Translations under genes and position numbers: made by a program
Notes under the pieces: model-generated
Database searches by the model: none
Told to the model about the DNA's origin: nothing
Seen by the model: only the letters and a program-made list of their open reading frames with translations
Assembly: GCF_023635005.1 (NCBI RefSeq)
Contig: NZ_JAMLJM010000006.1
Location: 86,471-150,470, forward strand
DNA: 64,000 bases
Direction of reading: 5' to 3'
DNA from: Flavobacterium luminosum
Lineage (GTDB): Bacteria > Bacteroidota > Bacteroidia > Flavobacteriales > Flavobacteriaceae
Part shown: positions 27,153-37,174 of the stretch, one piece after another
Numbering within the stretch: position 1 is the first letter of the stretch
Layout: each line of letters starts with the position of its first letter

Positions 27153-28407
27153 ATTCACTGAGAATATATTTGGTTGGTGCTACAAACTATTAAAAAAGCT
27201 TGATTTTAATGAGACTTTAGCGTCTTACTTAAGTCTTGCTGTTAATATTTTTATTCTAAGCGTATTGGCCTACATCATGTATGTAGTGTTTCGATTTGTT
27301 TTGGTAACACTGATGGCTGTTGTAGCGAAGAAATCACGAACCAAATTTGATGATTTGCTAGTTTCTAATGAAACGGCCAAATATATCTCTCACTTGATTC
27401 CACTTATATATATTTATAAGTCGGTTCCGATTATTTTAGAAGACTTCACTTCTTGGGAAACTATCTTCGGAAGATTAGTCGCCGTATATATTGTTTTATT
27501 GGTTATTTGGATCATACAATCCATATTAAAAGCTTTTAGAGATCATTTAAAAAACAAGCCTGAATACAGCGATAAGCCTATCGATAGTTATGTGCAGGTT
27601 TTCATGATTTTGCTTTGGATATTGGGAGTCACTACTATTGTTGCTAAAATTTTAGATGTTGGTACCGATACTTTAGTTAAAACTCTAGGGGCCGTTTCTG
27701 CTATAATCATCTTAATATTCAGAGATACTATTTTAGGATTTGTAGCCAGTGTTCAAGTTTCTATTAACGATATGATTCGCATTGGAGATTGGATTACTAT
27801 GGACAAGTTTGGTGCCGATGGTGATGTAATAGAAATTAATTTAGCCACTGTAAAAGTTAGAAATTTTGATAACACGACAACTACAATTCCAACCTACAGT
27901 TTAATTTCTGATAGTTTTAGAAATTGGCGAGGAATGATTAATTCTAACGGAAGACGTATCAAAAGACATGTTTTAATAAAAGCCAATTCCATTCGATTTG
28001 TTCGCGAAGAAGAATTAGAAGATTTCAAAAAAATTCAACTGATCAGATCGTATATTGAAAAAAAGCAAGCTGATATCCGCAAACATAATGAATTGCATCA
28101 AGTTGATAAAACATTGTCTATTAATGGTAGAAACCTAACAAACTTTGGATTATTTCGAAAATATCTTACTCGATATTTAGAAAATTATCCGGGATTAAAT
28201 AAGGATATGACTCTTTTGTGTCGTCATTTGCAACCTACCGCGCAAGGTATTCCTTTAGAAATTTATGCCTTTTCTAGCGATAAACGATTTGAAAATTATG
28301 AATATATCATGAGCGATATATTTGATCATGTTCTCGCTTCGGTGGTTTATTTCGATCTAGAAATTTTTGAAATGCCTTCGGGTAAAAACGCCATTAGTGA
28401 AGCTTAA
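27145..28407 (+). CDS. MscS-family mechanosensitive ion channel (YbdG-like)
   Basis: The 420-residue protein has about five N-terminal membrane helices and the pore-lining TM3 region of MscS (LVKTLGAVSAIIILIFRDTILGFVAS). The beta domain carries IGDWITMDKFGADGDVIEINLATVKVRNFDNTTTTIPTYSL. The long C-terminal soluble domain and the wording of the beta domain resemble YbdG of E. coli, an osmotic-stress channel. The role is release of solutes on hypo-osmotic shock. It is coupled to DUF3817 by an 8-base overlap. Confidence 0.92.
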   Translation: MLKFTENIFGWCYKLLKKLDFNETLASYLSLAVNIFILSVLAYIMYVVFRFVLVTLMAVVAKKSRTKFDDLLVSNETAKYISHLIPLIYIYKSVPIILEDFTSWETIFGRLVAVYIVLLVIWIIQSILKAFRDHLKNKPEYSDKPIDSYVQVFMILLWILGVTTIVAKILDVGTDTLVKTLGAVSAIIILIFRDTILGFVASVQVSINDMIRIGDWITMDKFGADGDVIEINLATVKVRNFDNTTTTIPTYSLISDSFRNWRGMINSNGRRIKRHVLIKANSIRFVREEELEDFKKIQLIRSYIEKKQADIRKHNELHQVDKTLSINGRNLTNFGLFRKYLTRYLENYPGLNKDMTLLCRHLQPTAQGIPLEIYAFSSDKRFENYEYIMSDIFDHVLASVVYFDLEIFEMPSGKNAISEA

Positions 28408-28504
28408 TATCGATCATCTCGACTTTACCGTAATTTCCAATCAGGAGTTTGAAATAAAAATCAACTACTGAAGATTATTTTTTTTAATATTTCAACTTAA
28501 GAAA

Positions 28505-28903
28505 TTAATCTTCAGCAGTTTTGATACGGTTTCTAACATACTCCACCTCCGTTTTTCCATGAGGTAACGGTTTTCCTTCTTTGTCAAGATTAACCATCGT
28601 AATAGAATCGATAGTAATAATGGTTTCGCGAGTCATCATATTGCGAACTTCACATCGAAGGGTCAATGAAGAACTTCCGAATTTTACCACTTCTATCCCA
28701 ATCTCAATAATGTCTCCTTGTTTGGCAGAACTAATAAAATTAATTTCCGACATGTGCTTGGTAACCACTCTGGTATTTTCCAATTGCACGATAGAATACA
28801 AAGCCGCTTCTTCATCAATCCATGCTAATAATCGACCTCCAAATAAGGAATGATTAGCATTTAAATCTTCTGGTTTTACCCATTTTCTGGTGTGGAATCT
28901 CAT
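28505..28903 (-). CDS. Acyl-CoA thioesterase, hotdog fold
   Basis: The 132-residue cytosolic enzyme is of the acyl-CoA thioesterase/BFIT type. The motif NANHSLFGGRLLAWIDEEAALYS holds the catalytic Asn/Asp positions of the family, and SEINFISSAKQGDIIEI follows. The length is that of a single hotdog domain. It overlaps the NUDIX gene stop by 4 bases on the same strand, so the pair is coupled, although no direct metabolic link is evident. Confidence 0.9.
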   Translation of the reverse strand: MRFHTRKWVKPEDLNANHSLFGGRLLAWIDEEAALYSIVQLENTRVVTKHMSEINFISSAKQGDIIEIGIEVVKFGSSSLTLRCEVRNMMTRETIITIDSITMVNLDKEGKPLPHGKTEVEYVRNRIKTAED

Positions 28904-29316
28904 ACGTTGAATTTTTTTAATGCTTCGTTAATAATCTCTTTATGGTCAAAAGCCAATTCAGGTAATTCATCTAATGGAAACCATTTGGCTTCTTTAGCAT
29001 CATCGGCTGCTATAGCCCTTGTTTCCTTAGTTACCTTACCAAAAAAAGCTACCGATACCGTATGAATTCTAGGATCTCTAAATGGTTTTCCGAAAGCTCC
29101 AATCTGATGAAGTTGATCAACTGTAATGGTTGTTTCTTCTAAAAGTTCACGTTTGGCAGCATCTTCCAAATCTTCGTTTTCATCTACAAAGCCACCGGGT
29201 AAAGCCCAACAATCTTTATAAGGATCTTTTAAGCGTTTAATTAATAAGAGTTCTTTTTCTACATTTGGTCGAACCAAGACAACATCGACTGTTACAAATA
29301 TTTTTGAAGTATACAT
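28900..29316 (-). CDS. NUDIX hydrolase
   Basis: The 138-residue protein has the complete NUDIX box G-x5-E-x7-REUxEExGU in GGFVDENEDLEDAAKRELLEET (written here only as the box, about residues 41-62). The N-terminus VTVDVVLVRP and the GAFGKPFRDPRIHTVSVAF segment resemble ADP-ribose/ADP-sugar pyrophosphatases used also as NrtR-like domains, but no DNA-binding domain is attached. The substrate is not determined. It is the first gene of a unit with the thioesterase (4-base overlap). Confidence 0.9.
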   Translation of the reverse strand: MYTSKIFVTVDVVLVRPNVEKELLLIKRLKDPYKDCWALPGGFVDENEDLEDAAKRELLEETTITVDQLHQIGAFGKPFRDPRIHTVSVAFFGKVTKETRAIAADDAKEAKWFPLDELPELAFDHKEIINEALKKFNV

Positions 29317-29489
29317 AAACTATTTTTTCAACACTAAATTACTAATAACTTTTGAAAGTATTTTCTTTATCTGTCATCATTTGTAGTAAATTTAGAATAT
29401 TGTAATAGACCGTTTTTAAATTTAGAGAAATCATAAAAATTAGGCTGTAAAATTATTATCCCAAAATCGGACTATTTTAAAATTATACT

Positions 29490-29882
29490 ATGGAATCACG
29501 TGATCGAAAAATTATAGCGTTACGAGGAGAAACACTAGGAACACTTACTCCTCAATCTTCTGCAGAAGAAATTTTTCAAAATCAGACTTTACGTCCTATT
29601 TTAAAGTTTCAAAATGATTTATTTATTCAGGTTTTTATTAATTATGCCGTAAAACAAAAGAACGTTTTTTTTGATTTGTCTCCTGAAAAAAAGTTAGTTT
29701 ACATTGAAAATGTACTGCAAAAAGACATCAAATTAAGAAACTTATTAAAAGGGATGATTATTGCTTTTTTTACCTCTGAAGAATATTCAGTATATATAAA
29801 AAATTCATCAAACCTTAATAAGAGAATGATGAATTTATTGATAGAACGTTTGAGAAGTCAAGTGCAAATGCTTGAAAAATAG
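29490..29882 (+). CDS. Conserved hypothetical protein
   Basis: The 130-residue protein belongs to no family I can assign functionally; similar flavobacterial proteins are sometimes labelled glyoxalase without a supporting motif. It is soluble and mostly helical, with no signal peptide, Cys or metal motif. It starts MESRDRKIIALRGETLGTL. Its stop codon ends one base before the convergent end of the his operon (hisIE stop at 29883). Confidence 0.7.
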   Translation: MESRDRKIIALRGETLGTLTPQSSAEEIFQNQTLRPILKFQNDLFIQVFINYAVKQKNVFFDLSPEKKLVYIENVLQKDIKLRNLLKGMIIAFFTSEEYSVYIKNSSNLNKRMMNLLIERLRSQVQMLEK

Positions 29883-30482
29883 CTACTTTTCTCTTGATTT
29901 TAATAGTTTTACAACATCGTCTAATTGAAACCCTTTGGCTTGCAATAAGATAAGATAGTGAAATAACAGATCGGCACTTTCATTCAAAAATAAGTCGGTA
30001 TTGTTGTCTTTGGCTTCAATAACCATTTCAACAGCCTCTTCCCCTACTTTCTGAGCAATTTTATTGATGCCTTTACTAAATAAACTTGAGACATAACTTT
30101 CTTGGTTGGCTACATTTTCTTTTCGATTTTGAATCGTTTTTTCCAATTTTGAAATAAATCCATATTCCTGATTATTAGCTTCTTGCCAGCAGGTATCTGA
30201 ACCAGTATGACAAGTAGGTCCAACAGGTTTTACTTTTATTAGAAAAGTATCACTGTCACAATCAATTTGAATAGAGACCAACTCTAAGAAATGACCACTA
30301 TCCTCACCTTTTGTCCATAGTCGTTTTTTACTTCTGCTGTAAAAAGTTACTTTTTGAGACAGCTTTGTAATTTCTAACGCTTCTTCATTCATATAGCCAA
30401 GCATTAGAACATTTTTGGTTTCAACGTCTTGGATGATAGTTGGAATTAATCTATCGCTATATTTTGTAAAATCGGGTTTCAT
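29883..30482 (-). CDS. hisIE: Bifunctional phosphoribosyl-AMP cyclohydrolase/phosphoribosyl-ATP pyrophosphatase
   Basis: It catalyses steps 2 and 3 of histidine synthesis. The 199-residue fusion has HisI at the N-terminus (LMLGYMNEEAL, WTKGEDSGH, DCDSDTFLIKV, GPTCHTG with the metal-binding Cys residues). HisE follows (about 110-199, KVGEEAVEMVIEAKD). It is the last gene of the his operon, 18 bases after hisF, and ends against the convergent hypothetical gene. Confidence 0.96.
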   Translation of the reverse strand: MKPDFTKYSDRLIPTIIQDVETKNVLMLGYMNEEALEITKLSQKVTFYSRSKKRLWTKGEDSGHFLELVSIQIDCDSDTFLIKVKPVGPTCHTGSDTCWQEANNQEYGFISKLEKTIQNRKENVANQESYVSSLFSKGINKIAQKVGEEAVEMVIEAKDNNTDLFLNESADLLFHYLILLQAKGFQLDDVVKLLKSREK

Positions 30483-30500
30483 AATTTGTTATGGAATTAT

Positions 30501-31256
30501 TTATAACCTTACGGCAATTTCTTGTTGTTTTAAAAATTTTTTTAAGTTCGGAATTTCAATTTCTTGAAAATGAAAAACACTAGCAGCCAGAGCGGCATCG
30601 GCTTTTCCTAGAAGGAAAGCATCAGCAAAATGTTGCATGTTTCCTGCTCCGCCAGAAGCGATAATCGGAATATTTAAATTATCTGACAATTCTGCCAAAG
30701 CTTCATTAGCAAATCCATTTTTGGTTCCGTCATTATTCATAGAGGTGAATAAAATTTCACCTGCCCCTAGTCTTTCTGCTTCTTTTGCCCAATCTAATAA
30801 ATTTAAATGTGTTGGCACTTTTCCTCCCATTAAATGAACTATCCATTGATTATCAATAATTTTAGCATCGATTGCTACTACCACACATTGAGAACCAAAT
30901 TCCTTTGCCAATTGGCTAATTAACTCTGGATTTTTGATGGCAGAAGAATTCACAGAAACTTTATCAGCACCGTGTTGAAGCAGTATTTTTACATCTTCTA
31001 CACTAGAAATCCCGCCACCCACAGTAAAAGGGATATTGATTGCTTGAGCAACTTCTTTCACTAAATGATTTAAAGTTTTACGACGCTCTTCCGTAGCTGA
31101 AATATCTAAAAAAACCAATTCATCCGCGCCAGTTTCTGCATATTTAATAGCTAATTCGACAGGATTTCCAGCGTCTTTTAAATCGATGAAATTTACTCCT
31201 TTCACCGTTCGTCCGTTTTTGATGTCTAGACAAGGTATAATTCGTTTGGTAAGCAT
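30501..31256 (-). CDS. hisF: Imidazole glycerol phosphate synthase, cyclase subunit
   Basis: This 251-residue TIM barrel turns PRFAR and ammonia from HisH into imidazole glycerol phosphate and [24 protein letters not shown] contains the catalytic Asp11, and the opposite catalytic Asp is in [13 protein letters not shown] (the usual Asp130 position). VGGGISS and ASGGAGN bind phosphate. It starts 5 bases after hisA. HisH, its partner, is encoded two genes upstream. Confidence 0.97.
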   Translation of the reverse strand: MLTKRIIPCLDIKNGRTVKGVNFIDLKDAGNPVELAIKYAETGADELVFLDISATEERRKTLNHLVKEVAQAINIPFTVGGGISSVEDVKILLQHGADKVSVNSSAIKNPELISQLAKEFGSQCVVVAIDAKIIDNQWIVHLMGGKVPTHLNLLDWAKEAERLGAGEILFTSMNNDGTKNGFANEALAELSDNLNIPIIASGGAGNMQHFADAFLLGKADAALAASVFHFQEIEIPNLKKFLKQQEIAVRL

Positions 31257-31261
31257 ATTTG

Positions 31262-31990
31262 TTAGTTGTTGTTTAAAATGAAAAACTCTAGTTGTTTTAA
31301 TGTAATTTTTCCTTCGTAAATAGCTTTACCAATAATCGTTCCCTCGCAACCCAATTGGGCTAGTTTGGGTAAATCTTCATAAGTAGCAATTCCACCGGAA
31401 GCTATTAATTTGATTCCAGGGATGGTTTCTAAAATTTCACTATATAGCGCGAAACTTGGTCCTTGAAGCATTCCGTCTTTGGCAATATCTGTACAAATGA
31501 CATATTCAATTCCCTTGTTTTTATAGTATTGAATAAATGGAATTAAATCTTCTTTGCTGTCTTCGAGCCAACCCGAAACGGCTATTTTTTTGTTTAAAGC
31601 ATCGGCTCCTAGAATAATTTTTTCACTTTTGTATGTTGCTAACCAATTCAGAAACAACTCGGAATTCTTAACAGCAATACTTCCACCGGTAATTTGGTTA
31701 GCACCGCATTCAAAAGCTATTTTTAAATCTTCATCACTTTTTAATCCTCCGCCAAAATCAATCTTCAAAGTAGTTTTTGAAGCAATTTGTTCTAGGATTA
31801 TATAGTTAATAATTCTGTTGGATTTGGCTCCATCTAAATCGACCAAATGCAAATAGGTTATCCCGTGATCTTCAAACTTTTTGGCAACTTCCAACGGATT
31901 TTCATTATAAATGACTTTCGTATCATAATCACCTTTTGAGAGACGGACACACTTTCCGTCGATAATGTCTATGGCAGGTATAATTCTCAT
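31262..31990 (-). CDS. hisA: ProFAR isomerase
   Basis: This 242-residue TIM barrel isomerises ProFAR to PRFAR. The N-terminal Asp in [19 protein letters not shown] and the second catalytic Asp in [13 protein letters not shown] are both in place, with phosphate-binding FGGGLKS and ASGGIAT. It lies 1 base after hisH and 5 before hisF. Confidence 0.97.
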   Translation of the reverse strand: MRIIPAIDIIDGKCVRLSKGDYDTKVIYNENPLEVAKKFEDHGITYLHLVDLDGAKSNRIINYIILEQIASKTTLKIDFGGGLKSDEDLKIAFECGANQITGGSIAVKNSELFLNWLATYKSEKIILGADALNKKIAVSGWLEDSKEDLIPFIQYYKNKGIEYVICTDIAKDGMLQGPSFALYSEILETIPGIKLIASGGIATYEDLPKLAQLGCEGTIIGKAIYEGKITLKQLEFFILNNN

Positions 31991-31991
31991 C

Positions 31992-32573
31992 TTAAATTTT
32001 TAAAAAATTAGCTAAAATTTGAGAGCCGACTTTACCACTTTTTTCAGGATGAAATTGTACCCCGTAAAAATTCTCTCGTTGTAATGCCGAAGCATATTCT
32101 ACATCATAATTGGTTCTTGCAATAGTTTCATTGCTCACCGACGCGTAATAACTGTGAACTAGGTACATATATTCATTTTCATTTATACCCTCAAACAATG
32201 GTGATTGAAGATTATAAATAGTATTCCATCCCACTTGAGGCACTTTGACTTGGTTCGAGAAACGTTTCACCACCACGTCAAAAATTCCTAGACCTTGTGT
32301 ATTACCTTCTTCAGTGTGTAAGCACAGCAGTTGCATTCCTAAGCAAATTCCTAAAACCGGTTGCTTTAATGTAGGAATCAAGACATCAAGACCAGAATCT
32401 TTGAGCTTTTTCATAGCGCTTTCGGCTTCACCCACACCTGGAAAAATAACTTTATCGGAATGTTTTATAACTTCCCTATCATTGGTTACAATTCCTGTAA
32501 TTCCTAAACGCTCTAACGAAAACAAAACGCTTTGCACATTGCCTGCACCGTAATCTATAATAGCTACTTTCAT
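31992..32573 (-). CDS. hisH: Imidazole glycerol phosphate synthase, glutaminase subunit
   Basis: This 193-residue class-I amidotransferase supplies ammonia to HisF. The nucleophile is in GICLGMQLL (Cys77) and the His-Glu pair in QFHPEKSG near the C-terminus, so it should be active. It is preceded by a 94-base gap after hisB, the largest in this otherwise tight operon. Confidence 0.97.
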   Translation of the reverse strand: MKVAIIDYGAGNVQSVLFSLERLGITGIVTNDREVIKHSDKVIFPGVGEAESAMKKLKDSGLDVLIPTLKQPVLGICLGMQLLCLHTEEGNTQGLGIFDVVVKRFSNQVKVPQVGWNTIYNLQSPLFEGINENEYMYLVHSYYASVSNETIARTNYDVEYASALQRENFYGVQFHPEKSGKVGSQILANFLKI

Positions 32574-32667
32574 ATATGTAAAATATATTTTTTAGAGGTC
32601 ATATATGTTATCATCTTTTTATTTATTAGTGTTTGCTTAGGCAAACTTATAGTTAGTGATGATTTCA
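32574..32667 (-). other. Gap inside the his operon with a small hairpin and a -7-like element
   Basis: This is the only sizeable gap in the his operon. On the minus strand TAAGTTTG (32642-32649) fits TAnnTTTG. It partly overlaps a 6-bp hairpin GTTTGC-loop-GCAAAC (32631-32646). It could be an internal promoter for hisHAF-IE or a weak pause site; neither is certain, and no TTG is well placed. Confidence 0.3.
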
Positions 32668-33804
32668 TTATAACATTCCTTTTGTTGATGGCAGAATCAT
32701 TTTTTCTGTGTCTCTTTTAACGGCAACTTTGATAGCCTTGGCAAAAGCTTTAAAAATAGCTTCAATTTTATGATGCTCATTGACCCCTTCTGCTTTGATA
32801 TTTAAATTTGCTTTCGCACCATCGGTGAAGGATTTGAAAAAATGTAAAAACATTTCTGTTGGCATTTTTCCTATCATTTCTCTTTTAAATTCAGCTTCCC
32901 AAACTAGCCAGTTTCTACCTCCAAAATCTATGGCGACCTGAGCTAAACAATCATCCATGGGCAAACAAAACCCATAACGTTCTATTCCTAATTTGGAACC
33001 CAGAGCCATGCCAAACGCCTCACCCAACGCTATAGCTGTATCTTCAATCGTATGGTGCTCATCGACTTCAAGATCTCCTCGAACAGTAATGTCTAAGTCC
33101 ATTTGTCCGTGTCTAGCAATTTGATCCAGCATGTGATCAAAAAAAGCAATGCCTGTATCGATTTTACTTTTGCCACTGCCATCTAAATTCAACTGAATGG
33201 CAATATCAGTTTCATTTGTTTTTCTTACAACAGAAGCAGTTCTGGATTTCAGTTTTAAGAACTCATAAATTGATTTCCAATCGTTTGTTTCTAGAGCAAT
33301 TACAGAATTTAACTCTGCTTGCTCAACGGAAATTTCAGTTGTTCCCAATTGAGTATTATCGTTGATGAAAATAGCTTTTGAACCTAGATTTTTTGCCAAT
33401 TCTACATCCGTTAAACGATCACCAATAACAAAAGAATTTTCTAAATCATATTCCTCTGAAAAATATTGAGTCAAAAGCCCAGTACGAGGTTTTCGCGTTG
33501 GAGCGTTGTCTGAAGGAAAACTTCGATCGATGCAAATATTATCAAAGACAACACCTTCACTTTCAAGAGTTTGAAGAATAAAGTTTTGCACTGGCCAAAA
33601 AGTGTCTTCAGGAAAACTGCTAGTTCCTAATCCGTCTTGATTGGTTACCATTACTAATTCGTAATCTAATTCTTGAGCGATTTTAGCCAAGTAAGAAATA
33701 CATTTCGGATAAAAAATTAATTTGTTAAAAGCATCTATTTGTTGATCTTCAGGCTCTTTGATAATGGTTCCATCTCGATCGATGAATAATATTTTTTTTG
33801 ACAT
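32668..33804 (-). CDS. hisB: Bifunctional histidinol-phosphatase/imidazoleglycerol-phosphate dehydratase
   Basis: The 378-residue fusion has an N-terminal HAD phosphatase (FIDRDGTII with nucleophile Asp near residue 8, later [10 protein letters not shown]). The C-terminal dehydratase (about 185-378) carries the metal-binding repeats [13 protein letters not shown] and [16 protein letters not shown]. Both enzymes are complete. It lies 1 base after hisC; a 94-base gap precedes hisH. Confidence 0.97.
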   Translation of the reverse strand: MSKKILFIDRDGTIIKEPEDQQIDAFNKLIFYPKCISYLAKIAQELDYELVMVTNQDGLGTSSFPEDTFWPVQNFILQTLESEGVVFDNICIDRSFPSDNAPTRKPRTGLLTQYFSEEYDLENSFVIGDRLTDVELAKNLGSKAIFINDNTQLGTTEISVEQAELNSVIALETNDWKSIYEFLKLKSRTASVVRKTNETDIAIQLNLDGSGKSKIDTGIAFFDHMLDQIARHGQMDLDITVRGDLEVDEHHTIEDTAIALGEAFGMALGSKLGIERYGFCLPMDDCLAQVAIDFGGRNWLVWEAEFKREMIGKMPTEMFLHFFKSFTDGAKANLNIKAEGVNEHHKIEAIFKAFAKAIKVAVKRDTEKMILPSTKGML

Positions 33805-33805
33805 T

Positions 33806-34840
33806 TTACAGCGACTTTAAAATGGTAATTAATTGAGTGTTTTCTTCGGGAGTTCCTATTGTGATACGCAAGCAATTAGTACATAAAACTTGTGACGTAC
33901 GATTTCTAACTACTATTCCCTTTTCTAATAATTGAAGATAGCGTTTGTTGGCATCATCTACTTTTATTAAAACAAAATTAGCATCCGTAGGATATACTTT
34001 TTCAACAAAATCTACCTCAAGTAATTGTTTAAGTAACTTAGCTTTCTCTTCTTTTAATAAATTAATTTTATCATCAATGGTAGTTTTCTTTTCTAATTGT
34101 TCTAATGCTGTTTTTTGTGTCAGTACATTGATATTATAAGGCGGTTTAATTTTATTTAAAATTGAAATTATAGCTGGCGAAGCATATAAAATTCCAAGTC
34201 GTAAACCCGCCATCCCGAATGCTTTAGAAAAAGTTTGCGAAATAACTAAATTAGGATAGTCTGAAATTTCGGCCAACCAACTTTCTTTTTCTGAAAAATC
34301 AATATAGGCTTCATCCAAAAGCACTAAACCTTTGAAATTTTTCAATAAAGTAACTATACTCTCATCTGAAAAAGAATTTCCTGTGGGATTATTGGGCGAA
34401 CACAAAAAGATAATCTTGGTATTCTCATCTACCTTATTCAAAATGTCTATAACATTTGGCTCAAAATCAGGAGTTAATATTACTTCTCTGTTTTCTACAG
34501 CATTCAAATTAGCCAAAACACTATACATACCGTAAGTTGGCGGAAGTGTAATAACATTGTCTTGATTGGGTTCACAAAAAGCTCTAAACAATAAATCTAG
34601 AATTTCATCGCTTCCATTTCCTAATAAAATTTGATCTTCTGAAATTTTCTTAATTTTCGAAAGTACCTTTTTAACCGATTTTTGTTGTGGATCCGGATAA
34701 CGATTGACACCATTTTCAAAGGGATTTTCATTAGCATCCAAAAAAATCATAGATTCTTCAAAATCTTTGAACTCATCGCGTGCGGATGAATAAGGTTGCA
34801 TTTGAGCTATATTTTTACGTACTAATTCATTAATTTTCAT
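33806..34840 (-). CDS. hisC: Histidinol-phosphate aminotransferase
   Basis: This PLP-dependent class-I/II aminotransferase has about 344 residues. Its motifs include [35 protein letters not shown] and the PLP lysine in [17 protein letters not shown] place the start at ATG 34840; an upstream TTG two codons earlier also reads into it. The start lies inside the hisD 3' end (11-base overlap), indicating coupled translation. Confidence 0.96.
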   Translation of the reverse strand: MKINELVRKNIAQMQPYSSARDEFKDFEESMIFLDANENPFENGVNRYPDPQQKSVKKVLSKIKKISEDQILLGNGSDEILDLLFRAFCEPNQDNVITLPPTYGMYSVLANLNAVENREVILTPDFEPNVIDILNKVDENTKIIFLCSPNNPTGNSFSDESIVTLLKNFKGLVLLDEAYIDFSEKESWLAEISDYPNLVISQTFSKAFGMAGLRLGILYASPAIISILNKIKPPYNINVLTQKTALEQLEKKTTIDDKINLLKEEKAKLLKQLLEVDFVEKVYPTDANFVLIKVDDANKRYLQLLEKGIVVRNRTSQVLCTNCLRITIGTPEENTQLITILKSL

Positions 34841-36122
34841 TGCCAAGTGATTTTAAACGTAATGTAACTGCATTTTTGTGAGCATCTAGACCTTCTGCAT
34901 TGGCCATAATTTCTATCGTTTTTCCTATGTTTTGAATGCCTTTTGGTGAGATTTTTTGAAACGTGATGGATTTCATAAAACTTTGTAAGTTTACCCCATT
35001 ATAATTTTTAGCATAACCATTGGTTGGTAAAGTATGATTGGTACCAGAAGCATAATCACCAGCACTTTCAGGAGTATAATTACCAATAAAAACAGAACCT
35101 GCGTTGTATATAGAATCTATGAAAAATTCTTCGTCTTGACTGCAAACAATGAAATGTTCTGGTGCATAAAGATTAATAAACTCTATGGCTTCATTAATGT
35201 CTTTAACTACGATTAGTTTAGAATTTTCAATTGCCTGAGCTGCAATCGTTTTTCTTGGTAATGCTTCCAATTGTTTTTTTACTTCTTTCTGTATAGAGCT
35301 TTGTATTTTTTCTGATGTAGTTACTAAAATTACCTGACTATCTGGACCGTGTTCGGCTTGACTTAATAAATCGGAAGCTACAAATTCTGCATTAGCAGTA
35401 TTATCTGCAAAAACCAATAATTCACTCGGACCAGCGGGCATATCTATAGCTACATTATATTGAGTAGCGACTTGTTTTGCTACGGTCACAAATTGGTTAC
35501 CAGGTCCAAAAATTTTATAAACTTTATCAATGGTCTCCGTACCAAAAGTCATTGCGGCAATCGCTTGTATCCCTCCTACTTTATATATTTTAGTAACGCC
35601 ACATAAATTGGCAGCATATAAAATAGCAGGATTAATATTTCCTTCCTTATCTGGCGGTGTACATAAAACAATCTCTTGACATCCTGCAATTTTAGCTGGA
35701 ACAGCAAGCATTAAAACCGTTGAGAATAATGGTGCTGAACCGCCCGGAATATATAAACCTACTTTTTGAATCGGCTTATTTTCAATCCAACAATTAACGC
35801 CTTCCATTGTTTCAATTTCTTGCTTTGATTTCTTTTGCATTGCATGAAATTGAGTAATATTTTCTTTTGCTATTGTGATGGCTTGTTTTAATTCTTCAGG
35901 TAACTGATTAACCGCTTTTTCAATTTCAGTAGCACTTACTTCTAGCTCCTCCAATTGAATTCCATCAAAAAAAGAAGTATATTTTTTTACTGCACTATTC
36001 CCTTTTTGTTGTACTTCTTTAAAAATTAGTTTTACGGTTTCTTCAATATCTGAATAGGATAAAGTGGGTCTTTCTGTCAAGGAATCCCATTGCTCTTTTC
36101 CTGGATAAAGTATTTTTTTCAT
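34830..36122 (-). CDS. hisD: Histidinol dehydrogenase
   Basis: The 430-residue zinc enzyme oxidises histidinol to histidine in two NAD steps. GLYIPGGSAPLFSTVLMLAVPAKIAG, GPGNQFVTVAKQ, DMPAGPSELLVFAD and the zinc/active-site His residues in LSQAEHGPDSQ and YAPEHF are present. The length is normal. It lies 12 bases after hisG and overlaps hisC by 11 bases. Confidence 0.97.
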   Translation of the reverse strand: MKKILYPGKEQWDSLTERPTLSYSDIEETVKLIFKEVQQKGNSAVKKYTSFFDGIQLEELEVSATEIEKAVNQLPEELKQAITIAKENITQFHAMQKKSKQEIETMEGVNCWIENKPIQKVGLYIPGGSAPLFSTVLMLAVPAKIAGCQEIVLCTPPDKEGNINPAILYAANLCGVTKIYKVGGIQAIAAMTFGTETIDKVYKIFGPGNQFVTVAKQVATQYNVAIDMPAGPSELLVFADNTANAEFVASDLLSQAEHGPDSQVILVTTSEKIQSSIQKEVKKQLEALPRKTIAAQAIENSKLIVVKDINEAIEFINLYAPEHFIVCSQDEEFFIDSIYNAGSVFIGNYTPESAGDYASGTNHTLPTNGYAKNYNGVNLQSFMKSITFQKISPKGIQNIGKTIEIMANAEGLDAHKNAVTLRLKSLGNEN

Positions 36123-36134
36123 GAGGTAGTTGAT

Positions 36135-36992
36135 TTATAAAACGATTTTTTCAATTGGACATATTAAAATTCCTTCCGCGCCACTTGCTTTTAATTGATC
36201 GATGACATCCCAAAACTTCTCTTCATCGATTACCGAATGAACACTACTCCAGCCTTCCTCTGCCAAAGGCATAACTGTTGGACTTTTTAAAACGGGGAGA
36301 ATTTTACTAACCTCTGAAATTTTATCATTAGGCACATTCATTAAAATATATTTTGACTTTCGAGCTCTTAAAACGGATTGGATTCTGAATAATAATTTAT
36401 TCAATAGAGAAGTTGCTTCTGTTGAAATTAATGGCGACACCGCCAAAACAGCTTCACTTTTTAGTATTATCTCTACTTCTTTTAAGTTGTTTTTAAACAA
36501 GGTACTTCCGCTCGAAACGATATCGACAATCGCATCAGAAAGGCCTATGTTTGGAGCAATTTCTACAGATCCAGATATTTGGTGAATATCAATAGAAATT
36601 CCTTTGGAGTTAAAATAATCGGTTACGGTTTTGGGATATGATGTAGCAATGCGTTTTCCTTCTAAATCATTCAGAGAAGTATAAGAAAAAGTTTTAGGTA
36701 CCGCTACTGAAACCCTACATTTTGAAAAACCTAATTTTTCTGCAACTTGAATTGTTTGACCTTTTTCAACAAGTAAATTATCTCCCACTATGGCAATGTC
36801 AACCACACCATCGATAAGATATTGCGGGATGTCAGAATTTCTTAGAAAATAAACCTCTAATGGGAAATTACTTGCAGTAGCTTTTAACTGATCGTTACCG
36901 TTATTGATAGAAATACCACAGTCTTTTAGAATTTGAATACTGTCTTCGTTTAGTCGACCTGATTTTTGAATGGCAATTTTTAAAATACTCAT
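36135..36992 (-). CDS. hisG: ATP phosphoribosyltransferase, long form
   Basis: It catalyses the first, committed step of histidine synthesis (ATP + PRPP). At 285 residues it is the long HisG with the C-terminal ACT-like regulatory domain (about 210-285), which mediates feedback inhibition by histidine. Family signatures are LKIAIQKSGRLNEDS, DIAIVGDNLL and the PRPP-binding segment DAIVDIVSSGST. It is the first structural gene, 111 bases after the hisL stop; the attenuator terminator lies between. Confidence 0.97.
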   Translation of the reverse strand: MSILKIAIQKSGRLNEDSIQILKDCGISINNGNDQLKATASNFPLEVYFLRNSDIPQYLIDGVVDIAIVGDNLLVEKGQTIQVAEKLGFSKCRVSVAVPKTFSYTSLNDLEGKRIATSYPKTVTDYFNSKGISIDIHQISGSVEIAPNIGLSDAIVDIVSSGSTLFKNNLKEVEIILKSEAVLAVSPLISTEATSLLNKLLFRIQSVLRARKSKYILMNVPNDKISEVSKILPVLKSPTVMPLAEEGWSSVHSVIDEEKFWDVIDQLKASGAEGILICPIEKIVL

Positions 36993-37037
36993 TTTTTATT
37001 TTAGATTTTATGAGTATATCAAAGGAATTATGTAGTA

Positions 37038-37070
37038 ACAAAAAACCCGTTTGATATACTCAAACGGGTT
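37038..37070 (-). terminator. Attenuator terminator of the his operon
   Basis: On the minus strand an 11-bp perfect stem (AACCCGTTTGA at 37060-37070 with TCAAACGGGTT at 37044-37054) has a five-base loop. It continues into a run of T. It lies 32 bases after the hisL stop and before hisG. The 5' arm can instead pair with the end of the leader peptide coding region (37109-37116), giving an antiterminator. Confidence 0.9.
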
Positions 37071-37102
37071 AATAGTTTATATGATTTTACACAATATCAT
37101 CA

Positions 37103-37156
37103 CTACCTCGCTTGAGCGTGGAATAAATGATGATGATGTAATTGATTTAAAAACAT
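37103..37156 (-). CDS. hisL: his operon leader peptide
   Basis: The 17-codon reading frame encodes MFLNQLHHHHLFHAQAR followed by TAG: four His codons in a row (codons 7-10, 37127-37138) and a fifth at codon 13. It starts 19 bases after a TAnnTTTG element and is followed by a terminator before hisG. Stalling on His codons would leave CTCAAGCG (37109-37116) free to pair with CGTTTGAG in the terminator 5' arm. The His-codon run can also pair with TGATGAT just after the stop (37096-37102). This is the layout of classical hisL attenuation; translation itself is not shown. Confidence 0.88.
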   Translation of the reverse strand: MFLNQLHHHHLFHAQAR

Positions 37157-37174
37157 TGCTCTGATTTTGTTTTG

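Noticed and set aside
32532..32720. Plus-strand open frame across the hisB-hisH gap
   Set aside because: Hydrophobic shadow reading over AT-rich antisense DNA, overlapping two his genes.
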